DNA of 64,000 nt from Nilaparvata lugens (GCF_014356525.2 NC_052511.1:13047675-13111674); one strand, 5' to 3'. Shown: positions 1 to 14,731, counted from the stretch's first letter. The notes: generated from the letters alone by a model not told the origin. A program made the numbers and translations.

Positions 1-76
1 ACGATTCCGGCTACCATATTCCCGGACCACATGGAGTTGGATCGACATCGGCGGCTTACAAGAAGATTTTCGACAC
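1..76 (+). CDS. Possible partial exon of an unrecognised gene at the window edge
   Basis: The first 76 bases are richer in G+C than what follows and are open in all three plus frames. They end at a good splice donor (GTGAGT at 77-82), after which stops are frequent. Two frames deserve attention. The frame starting at base 3 reads like protein (contains HIPGPHGVGS and AAYKKIF) and leaves the donor in phase 2. The frame starting at base 1 (contains FPDHMELDRH) leaves it in phase 1, which matches the open frame of the candidate mini-exon at 1401-1436. I recognise neither peptide. The 5' part would lie outside the window. Confidence 0.4.
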
Positions 77-1400
77 GTGAGTGATTAAATTTGAATTAGT
101 GATGGGCGCCCTAGTGCTTCGAATTAATCTGATGATCAAAGCTAGCTCGCCGAAAGGGTTTTTATTATAAATTGAGAAATTAATAAGAGTAATACTTGCG
201 CAAGTAAAATTAGTATTAAAGGTATTTATTTGAAAGAAAAATATATAGATCAATATTTTAGAAGTTTCTATTAAATCAAAGAAGTACGAAATCTAGGCTA
301 TTAAAACATATGCATATAATATTTAATTTTTTGCAATACAATTTGCGATAATTTATTATAGTTCTAATTCACTAGATGAATGGCTCTACCTATTCCGTCA
401 GGTGCCGAATCTTGCACCCTGAGATAAAAATATATATTCGATACAAATAAATCTACTAAATACTAGAGATTTTAATATATATATATATTTGGATTATTAG
501 TGGCTAATTTATCAAGCTGATCTTAGAGCACACATTTTTTGATTGAATTATCCAAGTCGACAAGTATTAGCAAGTGCATATCGCAGCTACATGCAAAAGA
601 ATGCATATGATTTTAAGATAAAGGCACATGGTAATGATTCGTGCCATAAATCTAGAATATAAAGTTTAGCCTGTGATATTTTTATTGATTTCAATTATTG
701 TTCTATTTTTATATTATATTTTTATCGCTCTTTATATATTTTTTGCCTCGATCTATTTTTTGCATTATTTGTTTAATATATGTATGAACATTCATGGTGT
801 GCAATTTATTTTTTATTCCTCAACACTATAGTATAAGTATCATATTTATATATATTTATTATTTATTGAATTACAAGAGTTATAGGAGAAGCTCATACCT
901 AAGCCTATCAAGATTTTTTAAGACTGAATACTATTAGAAAACCACGACCTAATTATATCAAATCTCATGCTTTACCGACTGATGCCAAGCAGGAGGCTAA
1001 TCGTTATTTAAATATAAAGAATAACGTGACATGTTGTAGACGCAAAATCATCATAAAAAGTCTGTTGAACGTCCATTCTATTGCTGAGTCTTCTTATTTG
1101 ACTGAGGGAATTTTCCTGTATTCTGTCCTTGTTAGTTCTATTCTCTATGTTCTATTTCTCTATGGAGACCTGAACAAGAGAACGATTTTAGATTCTGTAG
1201 AGAACAGACATTATTCTCTGAGCTGATTCAATCATGACATATTCGTCTTGTTTTTTGTTCTCTCCTGGAGACTAAATTATATAATCGGGAATCATGTATT
1301 CCATCAGTTTTTAATCGCTTATCTTTTCTTCAATAACTTATTTATGAAGTATTTTATTTAATTCAGAGCGGTTGACTGCTGCACTTTATTATTATTGTAG
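77..1400 (+). other. Intron or intergenic sequence, AT-rich
   Basis: AT-rich sequence with many stops in all frames between the two candidate exons. I see no gene, no RNA gene and no clear transposon here. Confidence 0.4.
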
Positions 1401-1436
1401 GCTATGGATTAGTGACAGTCGAAAACCCATTTAAGG
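1401..1436 (+). CDS. Possible 36-bp exon following the edge exon
   Basis: A T-rich acceptor (ATTATTGTAG, 1391-1400) is followed by 36 bases and a consensus donor (GTGAGT at 1437). Read after a phase-1 donor, the exon gives YGLVTVENPFK with no stop, and would leave in phase 1. A further acceptor at 1571-1577 (TTTGCAG) would then give a short terminal peptide ending at TAA 1607-1609. Read after a phase-2 donor it ends in a stop at 1432-1434, which would make it a terminal exon. Both readings are splice-consistent, so the frame is undecided. No family was recognised. Confidence 0.28.
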
Positions 1437-1928
1437 GTGAGTAATGAATATTTTATAGTATTGTTGTATTGTCTTTATTTTAATAATTTTGATATTACGT
1501 TGATGTATCAGGTAACAACCCCTGATTTAACAATTTTTCGTTATCAATTATTTTATGAATTTTACTGAATTTTGCAGTCTTACATCTGAGATGTATGACG
1601 ATATCCTAATGTACAAGAAAGTTATACTAAATGGAATATATTCCTATTTTTTATTGATACAGTCATTTATATCTCTGACCTTTTGTAATTGTGAGTAAAG
1701 TTTGAAATACCTACTGGTTGTACATCAACTGTAACTCTGTAACTGTTCATCATTCTTTTAACTAGTAATTTCTTTTCATAATCCCATTCATTATGGATTT
1801 CAAATTCTACAATTAAAACCTATAATATTCCTCTAATTTTAATATTTATGTAAATTGTATATATTGTATTCATTAGATGATTTCTTGAGAAATCATTCAT
1901 TGAATACAAGTATGTTATTCTAGCATTA

Positions 1929-2150
1929 CTAAGTAGTTGTGACTTGTGTTGCAGGTTTTTTTTTTTGTGTGTGTGTGTATTCTTGAATACTCATTCGAGG
2001 ATCGTGCTGTAAATATGCCTCGCTGTCAAACGAGGGCTTACGAATTCGCCGACCGAGATGGCCGGTGATATCGGACATCTGACCTTGCCGTGCGGGGCTG
2101 AAGGACGATCTTCGATCTGACGCCACTAGCCCGATGCCTGGAGGCCATCA
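1929..2150 (-). other. G+C-richer island with an open minus frame, possibly an exon
   Basis: A 220-bp island of higher G+C lies between AT-rich flanks. The minus strand is open from about 2150 to 1929 and contains the protein-like stretch LGRRIRKPSFDSEAYLQHD, followed by low-complexity sequence translated from a CA/A run. A possible acceptor (CTCCAG) lies near 2138, but its pyrimidine tract is poor. The plus strand also has a partly open frame after an acceptor-like GTTGCAG at 1948-1954, which ends in TGA. I recognise no product. It could be an exon of a neighbouring gene, a decayed insertion, or chance. Confidence 0.2.
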
Positions 2151-2244
2151 CCCTTCATCCTCATCCATCACCCTTTGGACACCGGACTCGAGGACGACAG
2201 ATCCTAGATAAGTACTTGATACAATATCAGATGTGCCCCGTAAA

Positions 2245-2340
2245 TTTGGTCTCTTAAAGACATATTGTATTTGGTCTCTTAAAGATGTATTGTATTTGGT
2301 CTCTTAAAGACATGTGTATTCGGTCTCTTAAAGACAGATT
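2245..2340. repeat. Short tandem repeat, four copies of a ~25-bp unit
   Basis: The core GGTCTCTTAAAGA occurs four times in about 95 bases. It is separated by variable ACATATTGTATTT-like spacers, giving a unit of roughly 25 bp. It lies just downstream of the G+C-richer island. No function is evident. Confidence 0.85.
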
Positions 2341-5300
2341 GATTATTAGATTATCCATGTAAAGATGTATTTTGTAATATTCTCTATATTATTCTCATCA
2401 TTATAAGAGCAGTCAGTCAACCGCATATCTATGTTTTTAATTCCAAGACCCTCAAACCACTAGAATTAGGATCGCATTATTGATCAGATAAAAATCGGCA
2501 GACCTCAGGGCCTAGCAAAATTTCAACAACTAAGCCTTCTCCGACAAAATCATCTGTCACCAGGAGAACGGCTTAGGAACTATCTATGCTCAAACATCAC
2601 AATTCCATGCATGTCACATTGAATATTACATTTTTATATTAAACTGGCAGGTATTCCGTGCTGCGTAAGGTACTGATTAAAAACTTGACAAATTGATAAC
2701 TTGACCTAATTAATTTTTAAGAATTTGAAATAGGCCTATAAGCATTCTCGGTGAATTGGAAATGTATATGCATCATTTCAAGTTAAACAGTCCAGTAGTT
2801 CAGACGAGATGATGCGTCATCCGAGAATTTCCTATCCTGTACGTGTATAACCTAATTCTTCCCTTTATCATATTATTGATTAAAATCACATTACATAGTA
2901 ATTTAGATGAGTTGGTTCGTATGAGTTATATTCAGAAAGATTTAGATTTGCTAAATCTTAGTTAATCTCATTCGAAGGATGAAACGAACGTGTTTTAAAT
3001 TCATCAATACTGCTTGAAAAGTTGAAAAGACAACTGGTCATTTCTGGGAATAGGTTGAATAATATAATAAATTGAAGTCGACATAGATTCGTTGATCTAT
3101 CAACACGTGGAATTGAATAAAATTACTTTAATTTTATATAAACTGTAATTCTTCATAATTAAACAATTATGAAACTCTATACAGATCAGATTCTATCCCG
3201 TAACCTGCAAAACTCCCTCTATGCCAAGTATTACCCTTTGTTATCGGAATCTACGCCATTGCAATATATTAGTTTTTCCCTGTGAAAAACAATCGACGAA
3301 CCATGAAAAGGAAAAAATTGTGTTATTACAGAGAAAGGAAAGGGTTTAACAATTGGAGTAAATTAGCTTCTGAGAACTTTTATGGTTAGAAAGATCAGAG
3401 AATCCTTCTTTCCATAAAATTGAAGGGAAGAAACACATATTCCTGTAACATACAAACTCTGTTTGATCTTCAGTACGGTGAATTTTGTTCTTTAAAGCGT
3501 TCCAGTGGAAACTGGGGGCGTCTGAATGATTCATAGAGCGAATATTTATCATGCGAATATATATCAAAGCAGTCTCAGGGTTGGGCGGTGACTAATTCAT
3601 CCAGAAAAATCTGAAATAATTCACAAGAACGAGGAAAATAGAACGAGGAGGGTGAATGGTATCTTGGTGACGAGTCCCACTGATTGGCAGTGTGCCAAAA
3701 AACAAGAATGCCATGGAAGAGAAGAGTTACGAATGAAAATACGAAGAAAAACTACCAGACTGACGGTTTTCACTCCAAAATAAAGGATGAGATACTCCCT
3801 CTATAACATTGGAAATGTATTATCTTTCTGCATGTGGGAGAAAGATTGCTCTGGAAATTTTTCTTGACAAGAACACAATATTCACTGGCAATAAGAGGCA
3901 GATTGAATATCATTCTGAATATTTCACATAATGCGGAAAATATATCGAAAATTTAAGGTATTTCACAGCTAAGACTTTCAGGAAATCCACTGTTCATCTA
4001 AAAGTTTGATAGGAGAAACATAGTATCACGGAGGAGTATAATGTACTGTATATTATTTCGTGGACAAATATTCACGTTTTTTACAAAAGTATTAGAAAAT
4101 ACAATATTGATGTTGTTATCGATATTAATTAAGAATACTGGAAGTTGTCATCAACCAGAAACTTATTATAATTATCGGGGTATACTGATTCCAGTTGTTC
4201 CATTATTATTAATATTCCTAATAAACTCAAACTAAAGAGCGGAATCGAGTAAGCAATATATTTGATAAATGACTTGTAGGATCTATCAACTTCTGCCATT
4301 GCTTAAGATAAGATATGTCACTCTCACAATAATACCAGTTCTCTTTCAAAGAACTGGGTAAGTTTGAGTATCTCTCTCAACTGGTTCTTCATTGAATTAT
4401 GATAATTGTAATTCGATTCAATCCAAAAATCATCTGTAGGCCTGCATGTACACGTTACAATCATTAGATCAGCGATGGTGGTCCAAACATTAAACATAGC
4501 ATTGACCATTCATTGCGGGATTGGCTTTTCTAAGTTGATGGTAAAAGTTCGCCTGTACAGGTTGTTCATTATTTATTTCCAGAAAATATTTCCAATCAAA
4601 CTTAGTATTCCAGGGTGATATCATGATTATCGAAGGATTCATTAATTTTACGGAATACATCATGATTATTAGAAATTTCAAAAACCAAACATCCTTCAGA
4701 GTGGAAAATATAAATAGAACCGAGATTAGTTTTGAAGTTTTGAGCGAGTTACAATACACTTTTCCCATGATAATGGAATAAGATTGTGACTCCAATCCGA
4801 GCTGAATCACCAAATCAAAAACCTTGTTTCTACATAACTCGAGTCTGCGGCCTAATTTAATGGAAAGTGGATGAGAGGCTGGGAAAACACTGCATAAAAT
4901 AAGCACGCATGTTATATGGGTCTGAAAACGGGGGACAGTTTATCCCGATATACGTGACAAAGCTGGTCGGTAAAGAAAATAAGGAAAGAGGGTGTGAGAG
5001 AATAAAAGATAGATGTGAAGTGAGAGGGAGAACGGTCACAGCGGTCTCGCAAAGGGACCGCGCGAAAATTTGAAATGCAAAGAAGTGGTCCGCAACCCGC
5101 AACAAGCCGCTTTCGTTAGACCCAGCCTCGTATTATTCCGACTACGTAACTGTGTTCCACTTGTTCTCGGGTCAGATCTCTGTTTTCATACAAGAAAATT
5201 GTGTCAAATCCCAAAGCAAACTTGATATTTTCGGATAAATGGGACATATGCTATCAGGATACCATCTAGGGTCCGTATTTTTTGCAATAAAATATCAGAT

Positions 5301-8300
5301 AACACACTGTAGTCCAGTCACGTTTAATGATTCTATTTTGTTGATTTTTTCTATTGATAAGATTGATAACCAAGTGTCTCCGAATATAATGGCAGCATTC
5401 TGTGCAAACAAATACTTTGGTTGTTGTAGTTTGTAACGTTATCTTTTTCGCCAGTTATTCAAATTTATAATCTTACAAGTTTTATTTAACTCCAGAAGAA
5501 AATGATGCTCCTTCTAGGGGATTTTAGAAAATCATATGAGAAGAGAGTGTTGTATTTTGTAACTGGATACTTTTAACCGTATAAAAACTGAAGTTAATAT
5601 ACCCATGGCATCATTTCAGTAAAACGTTGAGTTAAAATAGTAGAGGAAATTGAATATTATAGTTCTATTTCATTACGGAACAGTTAAAAATCTTTGATGG
5701 ACGTGTAAAATGTCTAAATAAATTTATTAGAAATTATCCTTTGAAAGGCTATACCTGTCATTTCTATTTCTGAACAGAGTGTACATGACTACAATACTGT
5801 ACTCATGAAAAATACCTTCGAGACTTGATAATATCAGCAATTTCCATTTTAAGCTATTCAATTTTCTATTCCCTTTCTCATATTTACTTACTGATGCAAA
5901 AATACTTGAATAATCGAACATCTACTCAACTTCCAATTCATTCAATTTTCGGATTGATAAATAACTTCACAAAGAAACAAAACCTTTAATTTACCGTCAT
6001 GTTCTCTTTCTAATGCACCTTGATATCAACTAACATTCCATTCAACTCAATTTTAGTATTCTTCACTCTAATAGAAATTCAAAAAGACGAAAATTTCTCT
6101 CTCCTTCCAATAGTGTAACAACTAGTAGTTTTTGCACTAATATAATAACCAATCAACAGCAGACATTAGGTCATTACGAAGACATCAGCCAAGATATTAT
6201 GTAAGTTAGTTTGCGATGCGCCCGATCTATTAGACAGCCTGATGCATTGGCGGAACCACATGTGAAGCCACCCTATGTGTGTATTTCCATACCGTTACGT
6301 CAATTAGCCAAGGCATAGTAAATGCCTTCCTGCTGTTGTGTATGACAAGTGACCTGAATTCGAGTAATGGATATCCATCATCGTTATGCTCGTCTCACAC
6401 CACAACTGAGAGATGCTGTTATGTGCACTGTGAAGTCTTATCTTATATCTCATTAGACTTCACACTTCAAGAGGTGCACTGTCTCATTACTTGTGACAAA
6501 TCGGGTATGATCGTAGGGGAACATGTGAATTGAATGTGATCGGAGGAAGAGAACTCATTCATAGACAACATGGATTTCATGATCATAGTTTGAGAATGTG
6601 ATAGTAGATTGCAAGGGATTCCTATAATTCAAATAGGAACCTGAAAAACGGCTAAAGAGACATTAACATGTTGTACATCCAGAATGACAATGTTCAGAGC
6701 TTTACTATATCTGATCGACATGGTCTATGATGAATCGTATCCTCTCTTGAGAGTAGAGGATAAACAGTATGGATTCATTATATAAAATCATCTATTCGAA
6801 TTTTCTTCGATGACACGACTGGTTGCGGGTATTGATCCCATTATCAAGTGTCCAAATGAATAATATTGGATATACCCATAGAGATACTACTGTATTCCTA
6901 TCATTATGAATCACAATTCTTAAAAGTGACTTTTTTGGAGACTATTATTGTATGAAATATGACAAGCATTGGGATTCATAAACTGATTCAATAACAGTCA
7001 TATGAAACTCGTCTTCGATTCTCTCACACTCTGATTTCAAGTTAATCAAACTCTACAAGTGTTTGAGAATTGATTCATTGATTGGATGAATGATCGTCTA
7101 ACTAGCCTAATCATGAATGATTGGGAATTGCTTCGCATATCAAGTTTTGGAATTTTTCTCCTCTTCTGATCAAACTTTAGATGGACTTGTCTGACTACTT
7201 GGATTATTAATGGAAAGAAAATCAATTTATCATCCCAAAAGTGCTCAAAACGTGATTGCCCATTCAAAAATAATTCTGAATATTATATATTTTTGAGAGG
7301 GAATCAATGAATGGAATAAGAAAGTTAGACATTTACGAGATGATCAATGGATGATTTTACTCTACGAAGAAAAGATGAAAAATATTTACCATCCAGAATT
7401 TTCTTCAGGGTTTTTTCTATCGCTTGATAACTCATCCAGAAGCAGCGAGAAGGCTGATCTGAAAGTTGATCACGCGGAAAAATATTGAAATTTCGGAGGC
7501 CTACTGTTATCTTTGAAAAATAAGAATATCAAAGAGATGTATGTTGATGCAATGCTGGAAAAGGTCTGAGGATGTATATTATTGGAGTAAAAGAATGTTC
7601 AATAGCTGGAGGCTTGATTTTAAAAAACGATGTAAGTCTGTGTAAGTAAAACGTTGGTTGTACATCGTTACAACAACCATTAATATCTCAGACTGATTCA
7701 GCTTTGGCACTGAAATCGACGGCGTATTGTAGCAAGCGAGGCACGCCTCAACTGATTCATTTGAATTTGATAAACGCTGAATGGTACCGACTGGCCTTTG
7801 TGTTTTGTCTGTGCCGATGTGTGCCCAGAACAGGAAGATGATCAATGAATCAACTGCAGACTCGTCCCCGTTCTTATAGTACCATCCTCCTCCTTCTCAT
7901 CCTCCTCAACCCCCTCCTCATCATCCTCCGACTCGAATATAACCTTCTCCCCCTTCTCATTCTTCTCCTCCTCTTTCATCCTCCTCATTCCAACCACCTC
8001 TCTGTCATACAGAACTACCCCTTCATTAGCAGTCACAAACCTAGTGGATTTATCATGTGAGAACCATTTGTAATATTGTGGTTGAGGATGATAATTTGAA
8101 CGTCTGTTTGAATCTGTTGACTGAAATTATGATTGTTTTTGTTGAAGGTGAAGGATGGGATGATCTCTTCCTTTTAATCTATTTCTATATTATTGTTATT
8201 GTATGGTTATTCAATGTCATTATATTTTGTAGGCCAATAATTACTTTTTTCCAGTCACAAAACGTAAGGATGGGAGAGGCACTTGCAATAGATTGTAGTT

Positions 8301-11300
8301 TGTTCAAGATGATAATTTTTTATCTGTTCAAATCTGTTAGCTCCAATATTATTACTTTTGTTCTGTTGGAATGATATGTTATCAAAATTAGGAAGCTGGT
8401 CAGAATGTCTCATGTCGTGTGAGAACTTCGTATAGCAGATTCCACAGATTTGTACACTTCATTACATAACCACAAGTTTGATCATGTGTTTCTTATCTCG
8501 ATCAATTTCCATGATTGATGGAATAAAGTTATTTGATCCTTAAATTTCGCTTCAACAAAATTTCTACTTTTAACTCACTATGTTGCTATGAATGATTGGT
8601 TCTATGTTGGTCCCTTCTCTGTTTAAAATTGTATGATATTATAATATCAAGATTATTTCACTCTCAATTTACATCATGCTTGTACCTACTCACTCGGTAA
8701 AGTATCGACGAAACCTCATAGTTGAATTAAATTATCTTATAGATCTTCCATAATTATTTTTTGAATCCAATTCATTTTTGGTAATCTTGGAAAATGATCT
8801 TGGGTAATTTTAAAATCATGAATGAATCACTATTGATAAAAAATCGTTGTGAGATGCTCTTCTTAGAAATTGGCTCCTAATTCATGAAACAGACAAAATT
8901 CTGAGAATACAAAATCCTTGTTCATTCAATTCCTAGGAAAACTTATTCAATTTTCAATTCCTGGGAATAGTGACATAAATTTTCATTCATAATTTTTAAC
9001 TTACAACGAGTATCAATGTGATAATCTCAAGTTTTTGTTTTTACCCTATTCCACTTGATTATTTTCCTTTGTTTTTCCTCCCTTTCAAGAATCATTGAGT
9101 TCTCTCATTACCATTTTTCTCAGATAACCGTATATTCCAGTTTAATATTCCTGCTGATTTTTTGATTGATTTATTCAACATTCCGTCTCCAGGTATAATT
9201 ATATCGATAGAGTTCTTCATTCATCATCTTTTCAGTGTTATAAGTTTATTCATTTATTTTCCATATTATTCTCCCGCTTTCTAGTTGATTGATTCAACCC
9301 TTTATAGATTCTTCATCTAGAATCTACTTTCCAAATTATTTGATCAAATTCAATCGACAGTACCTGTTCCAAGTACAAATCCAGCCCACATTCCCATTCA
9401 CAAATCTCACGAGAATCCAAGCTGAAAGCTAATGTGAGTACTGGAGTCTGGAGCTTCTCATCATGTGTCTTGCAAGTGGAGCGCTCTTAACAATGGCTGC
9501 TGAGTGAGGATTGTAAGCATATTTCGACGTGAACTACAAGGTGAGAGCCGTAATGAAGAATGATTCTACAGTGATTTAGCGAAGATGTATTTGCACTTCT
9601 CGACATCCGGTGACGGAGAGGGTGAACTCTCTTGTTCCGCCGTGACAGAGAAAGGTGAACTCCCTTGTTTCCAGTAATATATCTTATGAATGTCAACCGG
9701 CTCTCAAAGTGCAGGCACGTTCTCTGTCTCTGTCACTCGCGCTGAAGAGTGATGCTACATACGAGGCAGATAGCACTGATATGTCAGACAAATGACAGAC
9801 TAAGATGTGATGTGATTTGTGAAATGTGCAAATGCGAAGGCATCGCTCAAGTCATCTTCACGTATCATTTGGCTCTCGATCCCAAATGTTTAAGTCTCAA
9901 ATTCCATCGAATTCAACGTCAACATGGTTTATTTCGAATGATAGGTCTTGCATGAGTGATGGATTCCTGTTATAGTTCAATTTGATAGTTCAAGCTTGTG
10001 ATAGTTCTAGTTCGGCTTGAGTGATGGTTACGAGTACTACTGCAAAGTGCACTTCTGAAGATGGTTCTATCAAAGTGATGGTGAAGTAAGATGAAGGTAA
10101 CGGTAAGAATAATCGTGAGGTAGTTTCATTATCGAAGAGAAGAAATTCAGAGACTGAAAATGAACCTTCCTGAGATACAAATCATGCAAACTGTTCAACA
10201 AGAAAATTATCACACAGTGAAGATTGAACAATAATATCACTTATATGGTAGCTTCTAATATTTTGATGAATTATTGCATAGGTATTGTTACAGACGATTT
10301 ACTACGAAACTATTTCCGCTTAACAAACATGCAGAACTTATAATTAAAATAATCAATTCTATTTTTTCATAGAGAAGCTTACAACTTGTGTGTTAATGGG
10401 TATGAAATGATTTGAAACATTTCCAAAGATAATGGGAATTGCACCCATGACCGACTCAGAGATACCACGCTGAATATGTTGAACTGACAAATTGGAGTTG
10501 TGGTACTTTGATCGTCTAGGTTTAACTGGTATGAGCATCCAAATGGTTCACGCTACAATAATTGACTCGAGTCTCAGTAACCACTCCCCCCCTCCCAGTA
10601 ACAGTTTCAGTATCGAGTTTCAAGTCTCCACCATTATTGATGGGAGCTCTACTGGTCAGACTTCAACCTTTCTTGTGCCGGAATAAGGGTTTGATGAAGT
10701 GTTCATAAATCTAATGACTATGAAAGTCCGTGAGATTTGCAATCTTCTATAAGATACAATATTTTTGACGCTTTTCTTACCTCAAGAGAAATCTTCAGGA
10801 TAGCTTGAACTCCATTGAGCACTGAAGCGACTCAGAAAAAATGAAAATTATCCTTAGTAGATACTAAAAATTTGTTCCGATGGTAGAAGAATAGGGGAAT
10901 CACAATTTAATAAATTATAATGCAGTTGATACAATGACCTGGAACAAAAGAAGCAACTCTTTGGATTGAAGCTCATTTCATTGTTTCTGATACAAAAACG
11001 ATGGTCATCATTAAGCCAGCTTCCAATAATAATTGAACCAAGAATAACGTTGAGTTTGAGGTTACCTCTTCCAAAGTTCATTCATAACGAAAGCTGATTC
11101 AATTGAGATAACTCCATTTCAGGATCAGTGAGCATTGCGGTGCGGTGCGATGCACAAGTAGGCTTCCTGAAAAAATAGGTAGTCATCTTTGTACATAATC
11201 ACCAGGAACCCGATATTATTTCATTTATATTGCTTGGACATGAAGCAGTCCGTACCAAACTAAGTGTTGCATGGTCTACTGATCATGGGCGATTTCAAAA

Positions 11301-14214
11301 ACTTTTAAGAGGCTTAGAGAAAAGTCGAGATATCCGCGAATTGTTATCTCAGTTCTCCAACTTTTTTGTAACGGAAGTTTGCAGTTTTTGTAACCGGGCG
11401 TCCAGAGAGGATCTTGAAACTTTTCCGGAACAAAAATGAGACTGAGACTCAACCAATGCCATCTAATGATTGACTTTTGGATTCGTTATTGAACTCTAAA
11501 CTCGTGGAATTGTGCCGGCTTCTGACTCTCCATTGATTTTGCTCCATTGCTTTTCATGACTGTACGTCAATGAAAGTTTGCAAACAATGCAATAAGAACT
11601 TTTTTCGGACTTTCGTTTGATGTCATTTGTGTTTTGAATCAGATCTTTACTTGGTGAACATTGCGTTAAATGCAGTGAGTAATATAAAGTCGGAGGAGAG
11701 GAAGAAATTTCTATTCCAGAAACCAATTTATTGCTTTTCGAATTAGCATAGTATCTCATCGTAAGTGTTGATTTTCTCTGCTTGTTTCAAACTATTTAAT
11801 TGGTATTTTGAATCATCGATTTAGTGGAAACAACAGCTACCCAGATTATGTGTGGAATGAAATTATCAGCAGTGCGTCAATCTTTCATTTTTTTAATAGA
11901 ATTCCTTATTTTGATCAATACTTTCATAAGCAGGATGATGAATTGACATAAGTTGAAAAGTACGTTCTCTTAATCACGTTCAGCGATATTGTTGCAATTT
12001 TGCAACTAGGGAAATGGGCAAATTTATCCTATTCACGATGGTCTCAGACTCTCAAAATCCATTTCCAAGTGTATTTTTACTCATTTCTTGATTCTACTTG
12101 CAACGGTTGGAAAAATCAGGGGTTATTGATGATGAATGGAGTTTGAACTGTGGAACTGTGTGGATGAACTGATTACTGTTACACCAAATAAGACTCATGA
12201 TGTCGACATTACTCCTCTGAAGAACCTCAATTTTTTATTTTTCCATTGGCTATACGTAGGATTGATGAGGCATTCAATGTTTGTTATCAACAAACATACC
12301 ATCATAGAAATTATTAAAGTGCAGTTTCAACCTATGGTTATGAAACTATAACTAAAGCCTCACCCAAAAGATGTGATATTCTACTCAGCGATACTTCAAA
12401 ACATACGTGTTATAACATCTCAAACTAGTTCCATGTTCACCTACTTTGATAGTTAGAAATGTGCTTTATGTGAGTTTTCATATGCTATGAACTTTTTCAA
12501 AGTTGGCTGCTACTCGTCAAGAAAGTAGCAATGAAAACTTCAACAAGCTGAAACGGCTGTTATTAAAAGCTTAAGTGGTCTGGAATTAAATTCTCAGATA
12601 AGTTACACGCCAGTCATCAAACTTAAATTGTCTTTCTCTGTTTTCAAAGGTGACCTAGACGCTCTAGAGTGAAGTGCACACTTTTTGCCAGGCACTATTA
12701 TGTCTATATATCTGGCTAGATGTATCTACTAGTGGAGGCGAGATGGATTTATGAACTATTACAAAGTATGAAGTTGCCGATTACGTGTAATTGAAAACAA
12801 CTTGGCGAAACGTTGCCATTTATCCTGCAGAAGAGCACCAAAGAGAGAGAGAGAGCGATGAGAGAGGAAAGTAGGAAGAAGGGTTCAAGACACATCCTGT
12901 GAGAAAGAGGAAGAGATTGGTACCTAGCGAAGAAGTTTGAGAGAGAAGAAAGGTGCTAAAGCGACTGCAAAGTGCCAGTAACCGTTTAGGACATTAGGGT
13001 CTGGAGAAGATGATCAATAATCTCTGTTGAGCTTCTAGTCGCGTTTTGAGAAAATTCCTTCACACCACGGCTCTCTCAGCAATCATTCAATTTTTAAATT
13101 GCTTTTCATGGGAAGAATATTAGTGTTGATTTTCTCTTCGATGGAATGATTTGACATTAATCTTGTTTCATAATTTAAGTTAGTTAATTTGTTCTTTTAG
13201 TCAATCAATTAAAATAATTTTAATAGATTTTGTACTCAAAAAATGTATTTATTGTTCCTTGTCTCACATGAATCTATTCTCTCTAAAACGTTTGACTTTG
13301 GGCATTGTGAGTTTTGAGAATTAGAATTGACAAAATTATCTATTCAGATTAAATTATATGAATTGATAAAACATGGTACAATATATCCTTAATTATGACT
13401 GTTACACTAACTTATGAAAAAATGAGAATGAAGGCCTTGTTTGAAGATAGAAGATAGAAAAGCTCTTGCTTTCGATGATAGATCGATGGTGAGCAATGGA
13501 TATTGTGAATAAGTTTTGTAATACGAGTAGCCTAGGTTTAAAGTTTCTGTGATATATTTGCAATTTATTCAATTTGTAAGTTATGAGAAAATTCAAACGA
13601 ATGAAATATCATATCAAGGGAAGGAGAGTTTTGGGCAGTGCCTCCTATTGATCCTCCCTCAATCATTTCAATTAGCATAATTGTTCATCAAAAAATGAGA
13701 GAATGAATTCTATGTCTTGTATTGAAGATTAATGATTCAAAGTATATTTTGTGTCACTATTTTTGTTATAAAGCTTTTCGTTTCAATTTCTAGTTATTTT
13801 AAGGATTTTTTAAGCAGCTCTCACCAGCGGGCAAAGATTTTTCTTTTTGCTGGTGATGCCTAGAAATTTTAACTAATAAATTAGTTTTCTCTTCTCTCAT
13901 GTATATGCATGTATGTGTTATATTGTATTATAAACATTTTATTTTTATTTTTGCTCATGTATGTATGTGTATGACTAAATTATTGTTTGTTTTCTTTTTG
14001 GCAATAGATGAATTTTATTTGATTTGTAGATGTCAAATACTAAATCAAATTCAAATCTTATACCAATGAGAATAATATGTCACATACAATAATTTGACTT
14101 TGAAGTTGAGTTCTCTTTTCTCATGAAAAGTGGTAGTTTCTTACGGAGTTGTTGAGAAACATCGCAAAGGGTACAAAGTGGACTCATTTTGGAAAAGTAA
14201 TGAAAAATTCCAAG
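2341..14214. other. Gene-poor AT-rich stretch
   Basis: About 12 kb with no convincing gene. Open frames are short and consistent with chance. Minor contents are a chain of overlapping minus frames at 5105-4324 (longest 138 codons, unrecognised), a pyrimidine tract at about 7861-7990 whose minus strand would encode an acidic low-complexity peptide, and a short GA run near 12844-12858. No tRNA-like, rRNA-like or full-length transposon sequence was noticed. Confidence 0.5.
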
Positions 14215-14229
14215 TAATTGATGCAATTC

Positions 14230-14235
14230 TTTATT
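14230..14235 (-). promoter_or_regulatory. Candidate polyadenylation signal of alkaline phosphatase
   Basis: TTTATT on the plus strand reads AATAAA on the minus strand, about 500 bases past the alkaline phosphatase stop codon. Such hexamers are common by chance in AT-rich DNA, so this is a position-based suggestion. It would imply a 3' UTR of roughly 14210-14731. Confidence 0.35.
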
Positions 14236-14731
14236 TACAAAATCTGACACGTCATCAACACACCAATTAATTCAACAATGAAAGATTCTTGGCGTTCTTT
14301 GGTTTCACTGGGTAACAATATATTTCTCAATGGAGCACACAAGTCATGAAATTGTTCGGTGATCGTAAATCAACTACTATTATAGCAAACTTCAACAAAC
14401 CACAAATATAGAATAAACTTTGTAGTATAATGTTTCTCTCAGTCACTCATAGAAAATACTTGAAGCATTCTTACTGTGTCTTCTTAATCTACATCACTTC
14501 CGCACAAGAAATAGACAGATAAATTGGTAATATTTCCACTCATTTATACACACCCTTAAACCTAGTTAGAAAGTTATTTTACACTGTACAAGAAATCAGG
14601 CCAACTATGTTACAATGTACACTGTTCCATACCAATTTCACTTTTGAGAAAATAATGGTTTTTACAAATAGTTTCAATCAATTCCACTTTTTTGAGAAGA
14701 TTTCTTCACAAATTACAGCTTAGACAGCCAG

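Noticed and set aside
4324..5105. Three chained minus-strand frames, as at 26.9-28.3 kb
   Set aside because: The longest is 138 codons, which can occur by chance in this window, and the composition is not convincingly protein-like.
7842..8060. Open frames on both strands over a pyrimidine-rich tract: acidic Glu/Asp-rich on minus, Leu-rich on plus
   Set aside because: The composition follows from repeated CTCCTC-type sequence. There are no good splice signals, so low complexity explains the open frame.
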